A stretch of DNA of 64,000 bases from contig NW_024466599.1 in NCBI RefSeq assembly GCF_017591425.1, positions 76,116,501 through 76,180,500 of the forward strand, read 5' to 3'. Shown here one piece after another: positions 47,221 through 59,302 of this stretch. The number at the start of each line of letters is the position of its first letter. The stretch's first letter is position 1. This DNA is from Ochotona curzoniae. Taxonomy: Eukaryota > Chordata > Mammalia > Lagomorpha > Ochotonidae. A model generated the notes under the pieces. That model searched no databases and had not been told where the DNA came from. It saw only the letters and a list, made by a program, of their open reading frames with translations. The translations under genes were made by a program, and so were the position numbers.

Positions 47221-48520
47221 TTTAAGAAGTTTAAAACATTCTGAACACACATTGAATTCTAATTAGTACTTTGTTTTTCAGTAATATGAGTTACTTCTTC
47301 TGAAACTGTCTCTGAATATTCTAGGATTGAGAAAAATAAGCAAGCACGATTAGCTTGTCAGGCTTTGGGGAACTAAGTTATAGAAATGTAGAAGATAGAG
47401 ATGAAAATGAACCAAGTAATGCAGAGTGGAATTGGAGGACTTTATATGAAGTGACAATGACACACCAACTCTCACATAACCTACATATACTCTCCTACTG
47501 AGAGTCTGGCAAAATTTTTCAGTATGAAACGACATTCGGTGCTCGGCATTCTGAATGCCATTTTTCCTTGACGTGGATTCCTGTAAAAAGGCCCACTCTA
47601 GGAATGCGGCAGGTGAAATACGCGATTCATAGATGATTTTTGTACCAGGAAATAGGAACACGGTAGGTATAGGCCAGTGGATGAGGAAGAGTGATGGGTA
47701 TGCAAAAATACATCAGGAGCCCAATTTAGAGGACTTTGTCACTGGTCAGTTCTAAGACACTTGAAGCATCACGATGAGTAAATGATAGCAAATCATCACT
47801 ATCAACTGAATAAGGTAAGAGTCCATCAATTCTTGATATAAACCAACAATAGAAGGTAGCAGAGAGAAGAAAATACTCCTCCTTACTGCAGAAAGTCAAT
47901 GAAGAAAAATGGAAGAAGTGGCAATATGCAGAAAACATCACCTGGAAACCATTACAGGGCATCAAGTTTGGGTGTGTAAATATCTTGTACTGAGCACAAA
48001 ATGTTGGCATGAAAGGAAGCAGTGATGGTCTGATGATGAAGTCTTTGTGGACGCCCACTTCCCCAAAGATCAGAGCGAACTCTGGGGCAACTGTACCACA
48101 GGTGACTTTTTATGGGATTCCCCAAGAAGACCACAACCTGGATGCTGTGAGAGATGATGACCAGGTGCAGCGTGTAACCCTGTTTTGGGTCCTAGATTAG
48201 GGATAATTGAAGGGGGTCCCTTTTAGAGAGATCTTGTATATGTATGTGTGTATGTACATATATGTATATGTATATGTGTACAGTAGGATATATATAGGAT
48301 AAAATGTAAAATAAATGCAGGTTACTCTAAATTACTTAAAAATGTGACATGTGAATGTATGTTTAGCACAAATGGGGATAGAAGGGGAAACACTATAAGG
48401 TAATTGGGACAAAGTTTACAAAGAATCAGCAAATATGAGTAGAGAAAAAATTATCTACTATTTTTGCCATTTTTATAAGCTTTAAATTTAACCAATATTA
48501 AACACACACAGGGAAAAAAA
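47221..48520. other. Unassigned 1.3-kb sequence
   Basis: No gene is recognised. A TATG/TGTA-rich run lies at about 48,236-48,285. The part at 47,660-48,190 may be an old repeat I cannot identify. Confidence 0.3.
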
Positions 48521-48522
48521 AT

Positions 48523-48838
48523 GAGGGGTGGAGTTGTGTAGTGAGCTAAGCTACCACCTCCAGTGCCAGCATCCTGTACTGGAACCCTGGTTTGCGTACT
48601 GTTTGTGACAGTTCTGATCCACTGACCCAGCTCCCGGCACAGGTCCCAGGAAGAACAATTAAAGCTAAACCAAGTACTCGGGTCAGACCCAAATGGTGTT
48701 CCTGTCTCCTTCAACCTGGCCTAATTCCAGTCTTTTTGGAGAATTGTAGGAGTGAATCACAAAGGTCTCTCTCTCTCTCTCTCTCTCTTCCTCTCCCTCA
48801 TCCTTCCTTCTAGATCAATGGAAGAAAATGATTTTTAT
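48523..48838 (+). mobile_element. Old C-SINE, plus strand, with (TC)n
   Basis: GGGGTGGAGTTGTGTAGTGAGC is the head. CAGCTCCCGGCACAGGTCCC and GGAGTGAATCACAAAGG are body pieces. A (TC)n run lies at 48,769-48,788. Confidence 0.65.
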
Positions 48839-48981
48839 GGAGCTGAATGATTTTTATTGCTTAGTTGGTGATGCTGCAGCCATGGTAACATGGTAGTGCA
48901 AGCCATTACTCACATGGATGTGGGAATGTTGGGATGCACAAATGTGCTCTGTGGCCCAGTGTGTCAAAGTGCAGCACATGG

Positions 48982-49302
48982 GCCCAGCAGCGTGGCCTGG
49001 CGGCTAAAGTCCTTGCCTTGATCCCATATGGGCGCTGGTTCTAATCCTGGCAGCTCCACTTCCCATCCAGCTCCCTGCTTGTGGCCTGGGAAAGCAGCCG
49101 AGGACGGTCCAAAGCCTTGGGACCCTGCACCCATGTGGGATACCCAGAAGAAGTTCTTGGATTCTGACTTCTGGTTAGGCATAGCATCGGCTATTGCGCT
49201 TATTTGGGGAGTGAATCATCGGATGGAAGATCTTCCTCTCTGTCTCTCCTCCTCTCTGTATATCTGACTTTCCACTAAAATAAATAAATCTTTTTAAAAA
49301 AT
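48982..49302 (+). mobile_element. C-SINE, plus strand, with 13-bp TSD and short internal deletion
   Basis: The head GGCCCAGCAGCGTGGCCTGG is followed by a body running to AATAAATAAATCTTTTTAAAA. The repeat agtgcagcacatg lies at 48,969-48,981 and 49,303-49,315. About 12 bp are missing between TTGCCTTG and ATCCCATATGGG compared with other copies. Confidence 0.93.
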
Positions 49303-49315
49303 AGTGCAGCACATG

Positions 49316-50505
49316 CAGTACTCTACAGTACATAACACATGACTATTTTTTGATATATAAGTTTACTGCAAGAATTTTTTGTTATCGGTTTAGCTCAGAG
49401 CTTATTCCTCTTTCTTTTAGTGACCATTACAGCTACAGCAGCAGCCTCCCACACACCTTGATTAACACCTCTTGATCGCATCAACTGCTTATATTTACAC
49501 ATACAGTCAACTACGTCTAAATATAAAATTGTAAAAATGTTATTCAAACATATAAAAGAAAACTTTTCCAATATTCAAAAGGGCGGTATCTCTAAGACCA
49601 CAGTACCATGTAGCAGAGTTTTGGAACATAGCCTTGTGGTTAAGGCCATTAGAAAGCTCATGTTTAAGTCCCTAATATAGAAGTGAAATCTGAAAATATC
49701 TCATTGTAAAGGGTATATGGAACATTTCAGAGTGAACAGGAATAAAATGCTTAAAACATTGTCCTACATCAACAACACTTGTCAAAAATCCAAATTCCAG
49801 ATCCTAGGAACTTCTAGAAGGTTCTCAAATCAATCAAAACATCAAAAAAAGAAAAGAAAGAAATAAAACTGCTCCATCCAGTGCAGCGTAGGCCAGGGTG
49901 AAGAGGGGATATGGCGTGCTGCGGGAAAGAAAAGACAGCCATAGGTAAAAGTTTTTGAAAGTGAGAACCAGGGGGGTCTTCCATGAGAGATAGGAACAAC
50001 CCAGTGATCACCCTGGAAGCTTCTCATCGCTTAAGGAATCATGTTTCACATTGGCTTGATTCACCTGTGAGTAGGTGGTCCATTATACAAGTCCCTTGCA
50101 CTTGCTGTCTTAGGAATAGGTGATGCTTGGGGCTCTGGCCTTGCCAACTGAGGATCTTGTCAATGCAGTTATTCCTACCACTTGTGGTCCCAGACGCCTA
50201 GTGCAGGTCTGTCTCAGTCCTCTCTAGCTGCCTGTCTCTTGCTAATGATGAATCATGAATCTGAAGACATCAAACCCTCCAGGATGGTCACAAGTCTGTC
50301 AAAAGGCCACAGCAGTGAACTGGAAGGGCTGCCAGCATTTTGAAGGAGAAATACTGTTGGATTATAACTCAAAGTAGAAAATAAATCTCCACGAATCTGC
50401 AATGTTTGAAAGAGATGATTGGATAAATAAGTAGGAAAAAGAGAGACGTCTCCCATACCTAAGTGTTTAATTAATCTGTGCATAAGAAGGAAAAATATTG
50501 CCCCT
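49316..50505. other. Unassigned sequence
   Basis: A tRNA-SINE-head-like scrap (GCCTTGTGGTTAAGGCC) lies at about 49,632-49,648. Otherwise nothing is recognised in this stretch. Confidence 0.3.
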
Positions 50506-50507
50506 TA

Positions 50508-50640
50508 CCTTGTAGTGTGGGGTCCCCACCACCCTTACCCTACAGTGGGGGTCCCTGCCACCCTCGCCCTGTAGTCAGGGTCTCCGTCACCCTCATCCTG
50601 CAGTGTGGGGTCCCTGCCACCTTCAACCTGTATGTGGGCT
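50508..50640. repeat. 33-bp minisatellite, about 4 units
   Basis: A unit of the form CCCTGTAGTGTGGGGTCCCTGCCACCCTC repeats about four times with 70-90% identity between units. It is GC-rich and lies in AT-rich surroundings. Confidence 0.85.
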
Positions 50641-50644
50641 ACTT

Positions 50645-51090
50645 CTAGTAACTTCTCAGTAGAAAACCTTACGTTTGGAGGAAAAAGTGCAATTTCATAG
50701 TGGAGAAATCTGAAAACATTACTTGACTTACAAAATACAAAAGCAGCATCAACAGTTGTAAAGGATTTTTACGGTGTAGATCCTTGATATGACGCAATGA
50801 CAACAGTGCTACGTTTCTATGGTGCCTGCCTTCCAAACATCATAAACCCCACCCGAGTCTTTGGAAAATTATAGAACAATCCCAACTGACATCTTACAAA
50901 TCCCTCTTCAAAACTGTCAAAACTATGACAGAGAAACTGTCCCAGCCAATGCAAAGCCAGGGGGATATGAAAATTGAACATAATGAAACGTTCTTAGGAC
51001 AGAACAAGGATATCTGATTATTCCTTCTGAAACTATGGTTCCACATCCACAGACGGAAAATATGTGAGAAAGAAAGGAGATCTTACTTGA
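50645..51090. other. Unassigned sequence
   Basis: No gene or repeat is recognised. It may include an extension of the DNA transposon to the right. Confidence 0.3.
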
Positions 51091-51094
51091 AAAT

Positions 51095-51345
51095 GGACAG
51101 ATTATTTTCCTTGCTATTATTCCCTAAACAATAAAGTATAAGAACTCTTTGCATTACATTTGCATTATTTTGTGTATTACAATTTAATCTTGAATAATTG
51201 AAAGTGTATAGGAGATACTTGTTTATCATATGCAAATACTATGTTACATTGAATAAGAGAGCTCAGTGTCCTTGGATTTTTGTATCCACAGAGGGGATCC
51301 TGTAATTGATTTCCCACAGATAACCAGGAACCACCATATAGATTT
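51095..51345 (-). mobile_element. Tigger/MER2-like DNA transposon, minus strand
   Basis: ATTATTCCCTAAACAATAAAG, GTATAGGAGATACTTGTTTATC, ATGCAAATACTATGTTACATT and TTTTTGTATCCACAGAGGGG match the reverse complement of a MER2-type non-autonomous Tigger element in order. The terminal part near 51,300-51,330 (ATAACCAGGAACCACC) corresponds to its outer end. It is an old copy with no transposase ORF. Confidence 0.7.
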
Positions 51346-51365
51346 TAGTTAATAATTATCCACCA

Positions 51366-51717
51366 AGGACCTAGCATGGTAGTCTTGTGGCTCAATCCTT
51401 GCCTTGCAAGCGCTGGGATCCCTTTTAGGTGCTGGTTCACATTCCAGCTGCTCCATTTCCCATCCAGCTCTCTGCTTGTGGCCTGGGAAAGCAGTAGAGG
51501 ACAGACCAAAGTCTTGGTATCCTGGAGCTGCCTGGGAGACGCAGAAGAAGCTTGTGGCTTCTGGCTTCGGATTGGCTCAGCATCGCTTGTTGTGGCCACT
51601 TGGGGAGCGAACAGCAGATAAAAGATCTTTCTCTCAGTCTCTCCTCTCTGTGAAATTTGCCTTTCCAATAAATAAATAAGTAAGTAAATAATCAAATAAA
51701 TAATTATTTAAAAAATA
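51366..51717 (+). mobile_element. C-SINE, plus strand
   Basis: The head GGACCTAGCATGGTAGTCTTG leads through GGGAAAGCAGTAGAGGACAG to CCTTTCCAATAAATAAATAAG. The tail carries a degenerate AAAT-rich run. A taataatta repeat on both sides (51,349 and about 51,714) may be the TSD. Confidence 0.87.
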
Positions 51718-51719
51718 AT

Positions 51720-53285
51720 AATTACATACCAAAATTGAGTTACAAATTATAATACGTGCTCTGAAGTGAAGTATGCTGCTAATAATTGGGGAAAATTAGG
51801 TGACGGTATATGGGAAAAAATCTGTCCCGAAATGTAATTTTCTGAAAAGCTGAACCTCCAAAATTCAAAAGTTTACTTACAGTAATTGAAATCACATGTC
51901 CCATTCTGGGTTGGTTGTCTGTGACATGACAGAGGAGCCACACAGCCCCACGGTGCTCAACCCTTGAACTCTGCCTCCACTTGGGTCAAGCACAGTTCTT
52001 TCTGGCTGTCATCTCTTGCAGACACCGTTAATCAACCAGCAGAAAACTCGAGGCAGTCGGCTTGTTTCTGACATTCAGTGCTGTTCGGAGTTACTGAAAC
52101 CTTTCCTTAAATCTGCAGCTTTTGTAATGATTTATTCCTAACATTTCATCAGCTTGCTGGACCTTCAGTTTCCTTGAACTATGATAACTGAGTTTCTGGT
52201 CTCTGCTTTGACCCGCTTCTTGTCTAATCTACTTGCTTCTGAGAGGAAACCGAAGTGTGCTAAGTCTAGAAGAAACTTACACCATGAATTCCAGCTCTTT
52301 CATTTTCTCAGAAAGGAAATGGAAATCCAGAGAGATGGAGGGCTCTGAACTCATACTGACCTCACTGCAAAAATCAGCATTTATTTTCCAATCTTTTGGA
52401 GCAAATGCAAGATAGCATATTTAGCCAGTGACTTTTCTCTCTGGCTTCTGAAATTCATATATTTAGAGGAAAAGAGATATTTCAATTGATGCAGGAGAGT
52501 ATAAAAATCATACTTAGTTTGGACTTCTAGCTTTTTTTATACTCTAGTTGCTTTATACTTGGGAGATCACATTTTACTTCACAGAAATGAATTTTTAGAA
52601 TATTGGACATTTGAATGAATTATTGATCATGAGATGTTATTTTAGGTGAGATGGTAAGAAATTGTAGCGGCGACCTCTAAGAAAGTAATTGCTTTCGAGT
52701 TGCTATGGGTAAGCTGTTGCAGGTGCTCCAAGCACATTCTTGGAGATTTAGCAGAATTGTCCACTGGTGGTCCCCACCATAATACTAAAAATGAATGCAG
52801 CTCTGAAGACGTGACTGGCAAAGAGGTGGGGAATTTTTGCCTCTTCTGACTGGTCTTGCATTTGAAAATATCTGTTGTGGCAGATTTTATCTATTTTATT
52901 TTCCAATATCACTCTAGGCAGAAATAAATCAATGAGTATCTCACTAAAATCATCTCAAACGAATCTCAGGGTACGTCTAAAAAGTGGAAAAAAGTATCGG
53001 GGACTTGCACCTGTCATATTCAGTAAGTGAGGTAACTCAGCCTCAGTAACACATCTTTAGGCTTGCCAGGACTCAGAGGCAAGTGTGCTGAGGATTTACT
53101 CTGCTTCCAGCCAAAGTATAAAATAGAAGGATGATTATCGAAATTTTAGAGAAAACACATCTGTGACTTCCAACTTGGTGTTAATTCTTGATTCCTAGCA
53201 TCTAGGAAAAAATTTTTTTTTTTTTTGAAAATGTAATTCTTCCTTTGAGTTGACCCAGATTGGCTTTTTAAAAACAATTTACTTC
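51720..53285. other. Unassigned 1.6-kb sequence, no gene seen
   Basis: No exon, RNA or known repeat is recognised. The 60-codon frame at 52,233-52,415 has no family resemblance. This is one of the longer repeat-poor tracts. Confidence 0.35.
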
Positions 53286-53292
53286 TTTTTAC

Positions 53293-53326
<34 letters not shown>

Positions 53327-53328
53327 TT
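53286..53328. repeat. (ATT)n microsatellite
   Basis: About twelve ATT units mark the A-rich tail side of the minus-strand L1-like element that follows. Confidence 0.95.
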
Positions 53329-53820
53329 ATGATACAGTTCCATAGGCCTTGGGGTTTTTCTTACCTGCTCCCCAATCGCCTCCCCCACACCGCATTGAGT
53401 ACCCCTATTTTATTACTATAGTATAGTTCTTCATACACAGTCCTATGTCCATCATTGTAGGCATGGACAATGGCAGAGAGTCCAGCATCCTATTGTTAAG
53501 ATATAGTTAACAGCTTCATTGGGAGTTCATCTTTGTTTGGAAGTAGAGCTGCATACTGCATTGTATCCTCACATCTGGATATGATAGTCTCCATTTCACA
53601 GTTACTATACATCCCCTTAAATGAAAAGCCACAATACAAAACCAACAACAGGAAGAAAAATAGAAATTTACAATGCCATGAAGTTAAATAACATGCTACT
53701 GGATATGATAGTCTCCATTACACAGTTACTATTCATCCACTTACATGAAAAAAATCCCAAAACAAAATCAACAAGAGGAAGAAAAAAATTAACAACTCCA
53801 TGAAGTTAAATAATGTGTCT
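53329..53820 (-). mobile_element. L1 3' end-like element, minus strand, with 124-bp tandem duplication
   Basis: The left part (GATACAGTTCCATAGGCC; TCCAGCATCCTATTGTTAAG) is related to the L1 3' UTR copy at 35,168-35,526. It belongs to an older subfamily. From about 53,575 a unit beginning CTGGATATGATAGTCTCC is tandemly duplicated, with unit 1 at 53,575-53,698 and unit 2 at 53,699-53,819. The units share CATGAAGTTAAATAA near their ends. Confidence 0.65.
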
Positions 53821-53821
53821 C

Positions 53822-54190
53822 TAAAGAAATGAAAATGAAGAACCTTTGTGAAGAAAATGATGCTACTGTATGATCTATGAGTCATTGAAGAATTTAATTA
53901 GAAAGACAATGTTTTGAAGAATCGAAACTAAAAAAACAATTCAAAATCCATGAGATATAATTTCTGATGATTTTTGTTAGTAAACCAGTCTACTTTCAAT
54001 GAAGCCATAGATAAGACATGGCCCATATTGATGAAAATGGAGTATTGTTGCAAGCCACAGGGTAAGAGTCCCCCAAGTGTGAGGCTGAGGGAAAGGAAGC
54101 AGGTGCACTGGACCCTTGGGATGCCATTTGCGCAGACTCAGAAATGGGCAGACCTGCTGGAGTCAGGAGGTGGATGTGTCCCTGGGAGAC
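53822..54190. other. Unassigned sequence
   Basis: No gene or repeat recognised. Confidence 0.3.
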
Positions 54191-54194
54191 AGAG

Positions 54195-54332
54195 CGTTCT
54201 TCAAAAAGTCCAGGGGAGGTGGAACAGATAAATAATTTAACTTTAGAAAAAGAAAGTGATGCTCACACCTTTTTTTTTTTTTTACAATGTGCATTGTTCA
54301 TGAAATTTTTGTCAATTCCTCATAAGCAAGAA
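54195..54332. repeat. Fragment of a dispersed ancient repeat (copy D)
   Basis: GTTCTTCAAAAAGTCCAGGGG and the later CAATGTGCATTGTTCATGAAATTTTTG resemble the two ends of the family seen in copies A to C. A T-run separates them. Confidence 0.4.
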
Positions 54333-54334
54333 GT

Positions 54335-57290
54335 TTAAATAATTCTTGATTCAAAAATAAACTTTGCCTCTATGGTCTAGAACAATTTCCATTATCTATT
54401 TTACTAATTGGTTTTCTAATCTAGGCGCTGATTCCATAGCTATGCCCCTCTGGTGAAACTTGATTGGACAATGACGTCAATGAGTTAAACACTCTTCTTC
54501 TAGTTGATTATAATATATTTTGGGAGAAATTAACCCAAAGAAAGATGACTTATTTAGCTCAAGGTTCTTCGTGCAGCCACCTGTATCCGGTTGATGAAAG
54601 TAAAATTATGATTGCAAGTGCTCTAAAATGCTTGCCTAGTTTTTAAGAATGTCCCTTCCGATGCTGCCTATGGTGTGAATACTGTGGCTTCCGCTAAGTA
54701 GTAAAGTGTCATTCATTCCCATTTCAACCACAGAGAATTGTTTTGTAGATCTGTAGTATTTTCTTAAGCAATTAAGCAGACCATATGTAGCAAATGAAGG
54801 TCAAAGTAGCCTACTGTGTCTTAACCATTCTGATTTCTTCTCACCTGCACTTGACTGGCATTAAATTGACCTCAGAAGAAGTTTTTACTGTTTTCTAGGT
54901 AACATTGTACTGCTTCATTTATTCAGTTCAACCATCTGTAAAGCCAATAAGTGCAGTACAGAAATGGGAAGTTTTGAGGTGACATGCCAGGGAATGAAAC
55001 TGACATTAGTTCAAATGGTTGTTTGGAACTAAAAGACACTTCAGATTATCATTTCAGTTCTTTAAATGAAGGCTTTGAAATTGACCTTGAAACATAGCAT
55101 CTAGTATCATTACCCAGTGTGCACCTCCTAACAGGTTTGAAAATACTGAGTGGATATCCTGGAAGCTCTTATCACAATGGACCACAGCACATTCAAAAAT
55201 CTGTCCGGCATCTGGCTGTTGCTATAGCGATGACCTAGTTCCACCTGGAGAGCGCGGGATTGCTGTGTTGGCTCTATGGATCTCAAAGCTCGGTCCCTTC
55301 CGTGTCCAGCTCTAAGCTGCTATTTCTGAGAGTTGGCTGGGCGGGGGCACACCTGTCAGGAAACATGGCCCTGTTGCACATGAACAAATAAAAGACATGC
55401 GGAATAGGATGCCTTTTGTTTGCTTACTAGTTATACAATGATATCTGATCAGCAAGATACCTCAGGTTTTGGATCAAAATTTCTAGGAATGTCCTTTAAT
55501 ATATTTTTCTGTCTTCTTTTTTTTTTTTTTTCTGCTAGAAACCTTGTCACTGTTTCCTGGCTGCCTTCAAGCCCCTTTTTGGCTGCCAGAGGTCCTGATG
55601 ATACCAATGGAAATTCCTGCTAATGTGGTCCAGATGGGACAGGTTGATGGTGGATTCCAGGCTGGAATCCTGCTCTGAAGGTTTAAGAAAGTCCCTTGAG
55701 GCTGATGAATTCCAGTTCTCTGTTTTCTCTTTTTCAACATGTGTATTTAATTCCATGAGTCAGAATGCTGGATATATGGCTGTCCAGTGCCGTACAGAAA
55801 GGTCAACACCATAGACTTGAGCAAGTCTGGGAGGCACTGCAATGTTTTCTTTGGATTCCCATAGATTCTTCCTTGGAAATGCATTTATTTAAAAACCCAG
55901 TGAAAAGCACAAATAATAGAAATTATATGGAGGATCTATGGGCTGTGAATATTCTGCTTTGATCATCTTTGTTTTTCTATGATTCCATGTTATTGAGCCA
56001 TAAACTAATTATATCTTATTAAAATATTCCTTGATTTTCAAAATCTTTATATTAAATAGTTTAAAATTTACAAACAAGCGGCAAATCAAGGCTAACTTCA
56101 TCAAATTAACATTTTATTAACTATAGGCAAATTATTAAAACCTCGTTTAGTGAAAACAAACAGGAATTAAGGGCCAGAGGGCAAAGGGAAATATTCTTAG
56201 AGTGACATCTGTCAATGACACTACATTGAGTGTGTTTTCTTTGTACTAGTGTCACATTAACACGAACACTGATGAGACATGTGGTGATCCTGACAATGTA
56301 TTCATCAGGTCCTTAAAAATAATATTTTTCAGAAAAAAAACTTCACATTTATTCTATAGTAAGGACCTCTCTCTCGCTCTCACTCCCTAACTCCTCCATT
56401 TCTCTCATGCTTTATCGTCAGCCAAACTCCCTGTCTCTGATATCTATGAATCCTCAAGCATGCATCAAGGTTGGTATGGACTCAGGAATATTTGAATCAT
56501 TCCAATGATTACCATGCTTGTCTTTAACTTTCTCGTGCTCTGGTCTGTGCACACTGGGCCATGGAAAACCCCTTGGAGATTCCCCCCCAGGATTTGCCGA
56601 GCTGCCCTCATCTTTAAAGCAGCCTTCACTCCCCGGCATGTTAGGATGCTCGTGATACAATCTGAGGTTTCCCTCATTCATTTTGGATTCAGTCGCTTCC
56701 TTGAGGACTCTGTTTCTTTTGTTGAAGAATATTTAGAAAACAAGATCTAAGTACTAAGGGAATGACTTTATTTTAAAAATAATCAGAAACACATTAATCC
56801 CATTCTTTTACTGTTAATAAAAATGATGCTTCAGAGCAAGAGCTTAATTTAAAAATTTGGTTTCCAGTGTAGAATATCACACCTTATAGAGCAGGCATAG
56901 TATTTCTTCACCAATTACAAAGACAATCTATATACCCTGTCAAAAAGTTAGAAGTACACAAAATTATAGGCATGTGAGAAATCTCATTACCAACTGATAA
57001 CCACGGTAATATCTTAAAAGTATTCTGCCTTTTTATTTGGATTTGTAACCTTAAAATAAATGAGAACCATATTATACATAACATGATCACTTTTTAAAAA
57101 TTAATATATATTTTAGGTATTTACATGCAGTAAGTACTTTTTCAAAACACTCATTTCACAAGCAGATTATTAAGCATGTTACATTACTTATATTCTATTT
57201 ACTGTGTACTGTTGATGTGTTAAGCTTTTAGTTTTACATGTAATCTTACGACAAAGGTACACAGACATTTGTGTTCAGTTCTGTTTCATT
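54335..57290. other. Unassigned 3-kb sequence, no supported gene
   Basis: The longest repeat-poor stretch in the window. Frames of 60-81 codons exist on both strands (for example 56,505-56,750) but none resembles a known protein. A CpG-containing patch with AACAAATAAAAGACATG lies at 55,200-55,410. No promoter or splice pattern supports a gene. Confidence 0.35.
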
Positions 57291-57299
57291 GTGGATCAC

Positions 57300-59267
57300 A
57301 TTTGAAGGTAAGTGCTAGGTAAAAACTGCACCAAAACAGTGGGCCTACTGAGATCAGAAGGATGATAAAACCAAGCTTTTATGAGGGTCTGCTCCTGGGC
57401 AAGGGTCACCAGCCCACAAGGCAGTGGGCCGATGAAGTTTTGCCCAAACTGAGCCATGCATTCCTCAAGTAGCTTGATGGGAGTTGAGCTAATGGTATGT
57501 GTTGTCTCTGATTGGTTGGCTCCATTTGGATGAGTCCCAGGTGGCTATTCTTGGTGGGAACTCCTGGCACCACCTAGGGGCTTTCTCCCTGCCCCCAGGC
57601 CCTCTGGGCTAACACTCCCACCTCTTTGGTGTGACAGAGTGCTGCTGGTCTTGTCTGGCTGCATCCTGCTGAAAGGGTGAAGACTCAGGGGAGGTAAGAT
57701 CCCTGAAAATCTGATTGTAAAAATATTGTAGGCAGGTGTCTGAGCAGGCAGCCCGAATGGGGTGTGAGAAACTTCTGAGTGGAGGAGCATCTGATTCATT
57801 GCGACTCAGGATGTCTCAGCGTGCTGGGGGAAGAATGGGAGGCTCCCAGTTCAGAGAAATAAGCTGATTAATGGTCTGATTAGAAACAAACAAACAAAAA
57901 TTACCTTTGTGTGTGAATGACACAGGAATGGAGGTAGGGATTAGTTATCAAAAGTCCTTTTGAGAAGCTGGCTTGAGTTCTTCCTGGAGCTTGCTGGAAT
58001 ACACAGTCTGTGAGGGTTGATCTTGAGGAGCTTCCTGGGGAGGATGCCTCTGGTGGTGGATGGGTCATTATGGCAGGTGTCAACCTTATGTGTAGACTCC
58101 GCACTCCGGCCATTCTTGGATGAAACGTTGGTTTGGCTTTGGCGGGAAACTGCGGTCGCTTCTACTCAGCCCCAAAGTCCCAGCCTTTAGTTGTATGGTA
58201 CTAGTGGAGAGACTTATGCTGCAACATGCATGAAAAAAAAAATGGGTTGAAACTGTCTAGTGAGGCCTGAGAAACAGACAGGATGTATAGTCTGGCCTAC
58301 TTCTAGTGCTGTGCTCTTGTCCTCCCTCTGCTCATGGGGACTCCAGCTACTAGCGGGAGCAAAGTAGTGGCCTATGGAAAGGCCAGGGCTCCAGTGGACA
58401 GTGACCTTCAAGAATACAGTGCCAGCTAGTAAAAATTGGTTGAGGTCCTAAACACATGGGCACTAGAGTTTCAAGTCTGGATGCTCCAAAGAAAATTCTG
58501 CTATTATCCAAATCCAGAAGTTGGCTAGGTGCATGTGAGGCACAGCACAATTTATCTTTTCTCATGGGGTACTAGAAGAGGGATCAGCAAGGAAGTGTGA
58601 GTCTCTGGGGAGACATCTCGTTGACTCCCATTACCTGGACGGAGAGGAGAGCTAGCCTGAAATGCAGGCTGGTACAGAACAGATGGCGCCCCTGGATGGA
58701 ATATACAGCTTTACCTGTGATGTTGCTGACCCCAGGCCATCCCTCTATAGTGATGGATGCTTTGGAAGCTGGGTGAAGGGCTTTCTAGCTTGTGGCCCAC
58801 CATGGTTCTGACCCCAGGGCAGTTCCATTTCTAGTGTCCTGACTCTTGGCAGAGCTGACAGGATTCTTTGAAAGCCACTTCTATCATTGGCAGTTAGTTG
58901 CCCAATATTCTGGCTTCCCACATTGCAAGCAGGTGCTACTCAGTGTGGACCAGCCTTGCTGGGTCTCTTTGAGAACAGGTTACTGTAGAAAGCAGCATTA
59001 ATGAGCTTCCTGCTGCCTAGTTCAATACTCTTCCTCTGGGCCCTGGTTAAAGTGGGCCACAGAGGCAACCATGGGATGTCAGCCAAGGGGATGCTAAATT
59101 CTACCCCTAAATTCCTTAATGGACTGAGCTAGAAATTTGTAGTCACAGGCATAGACCTGACAATTTTAATATGATGCCCATGAGAAGATAATTACATTCC
59201 TTGGTCTAAAATATTAGCCATCCCTTTAAGGTATGGAGATCAAACTGTGTAGCCTGAATCCCTCGGT

Positions 59268-59302
<35 letters not shown>

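Noticed and set aside
50508..50640. CRISPR-like repeat array
   Set aside because: The units are directly adjacent with no unique spacers, and the context is mammalian. It is a minisatellite.
55200..55410. Possible promoter with an RFX-like GTTGCTATAGCGATGAC site and a nearby AATAAA
   Set aside because: There is only a single imperfect motif, no CpG island, no TATA box and no downstream exon. The evidence is too weak to call.
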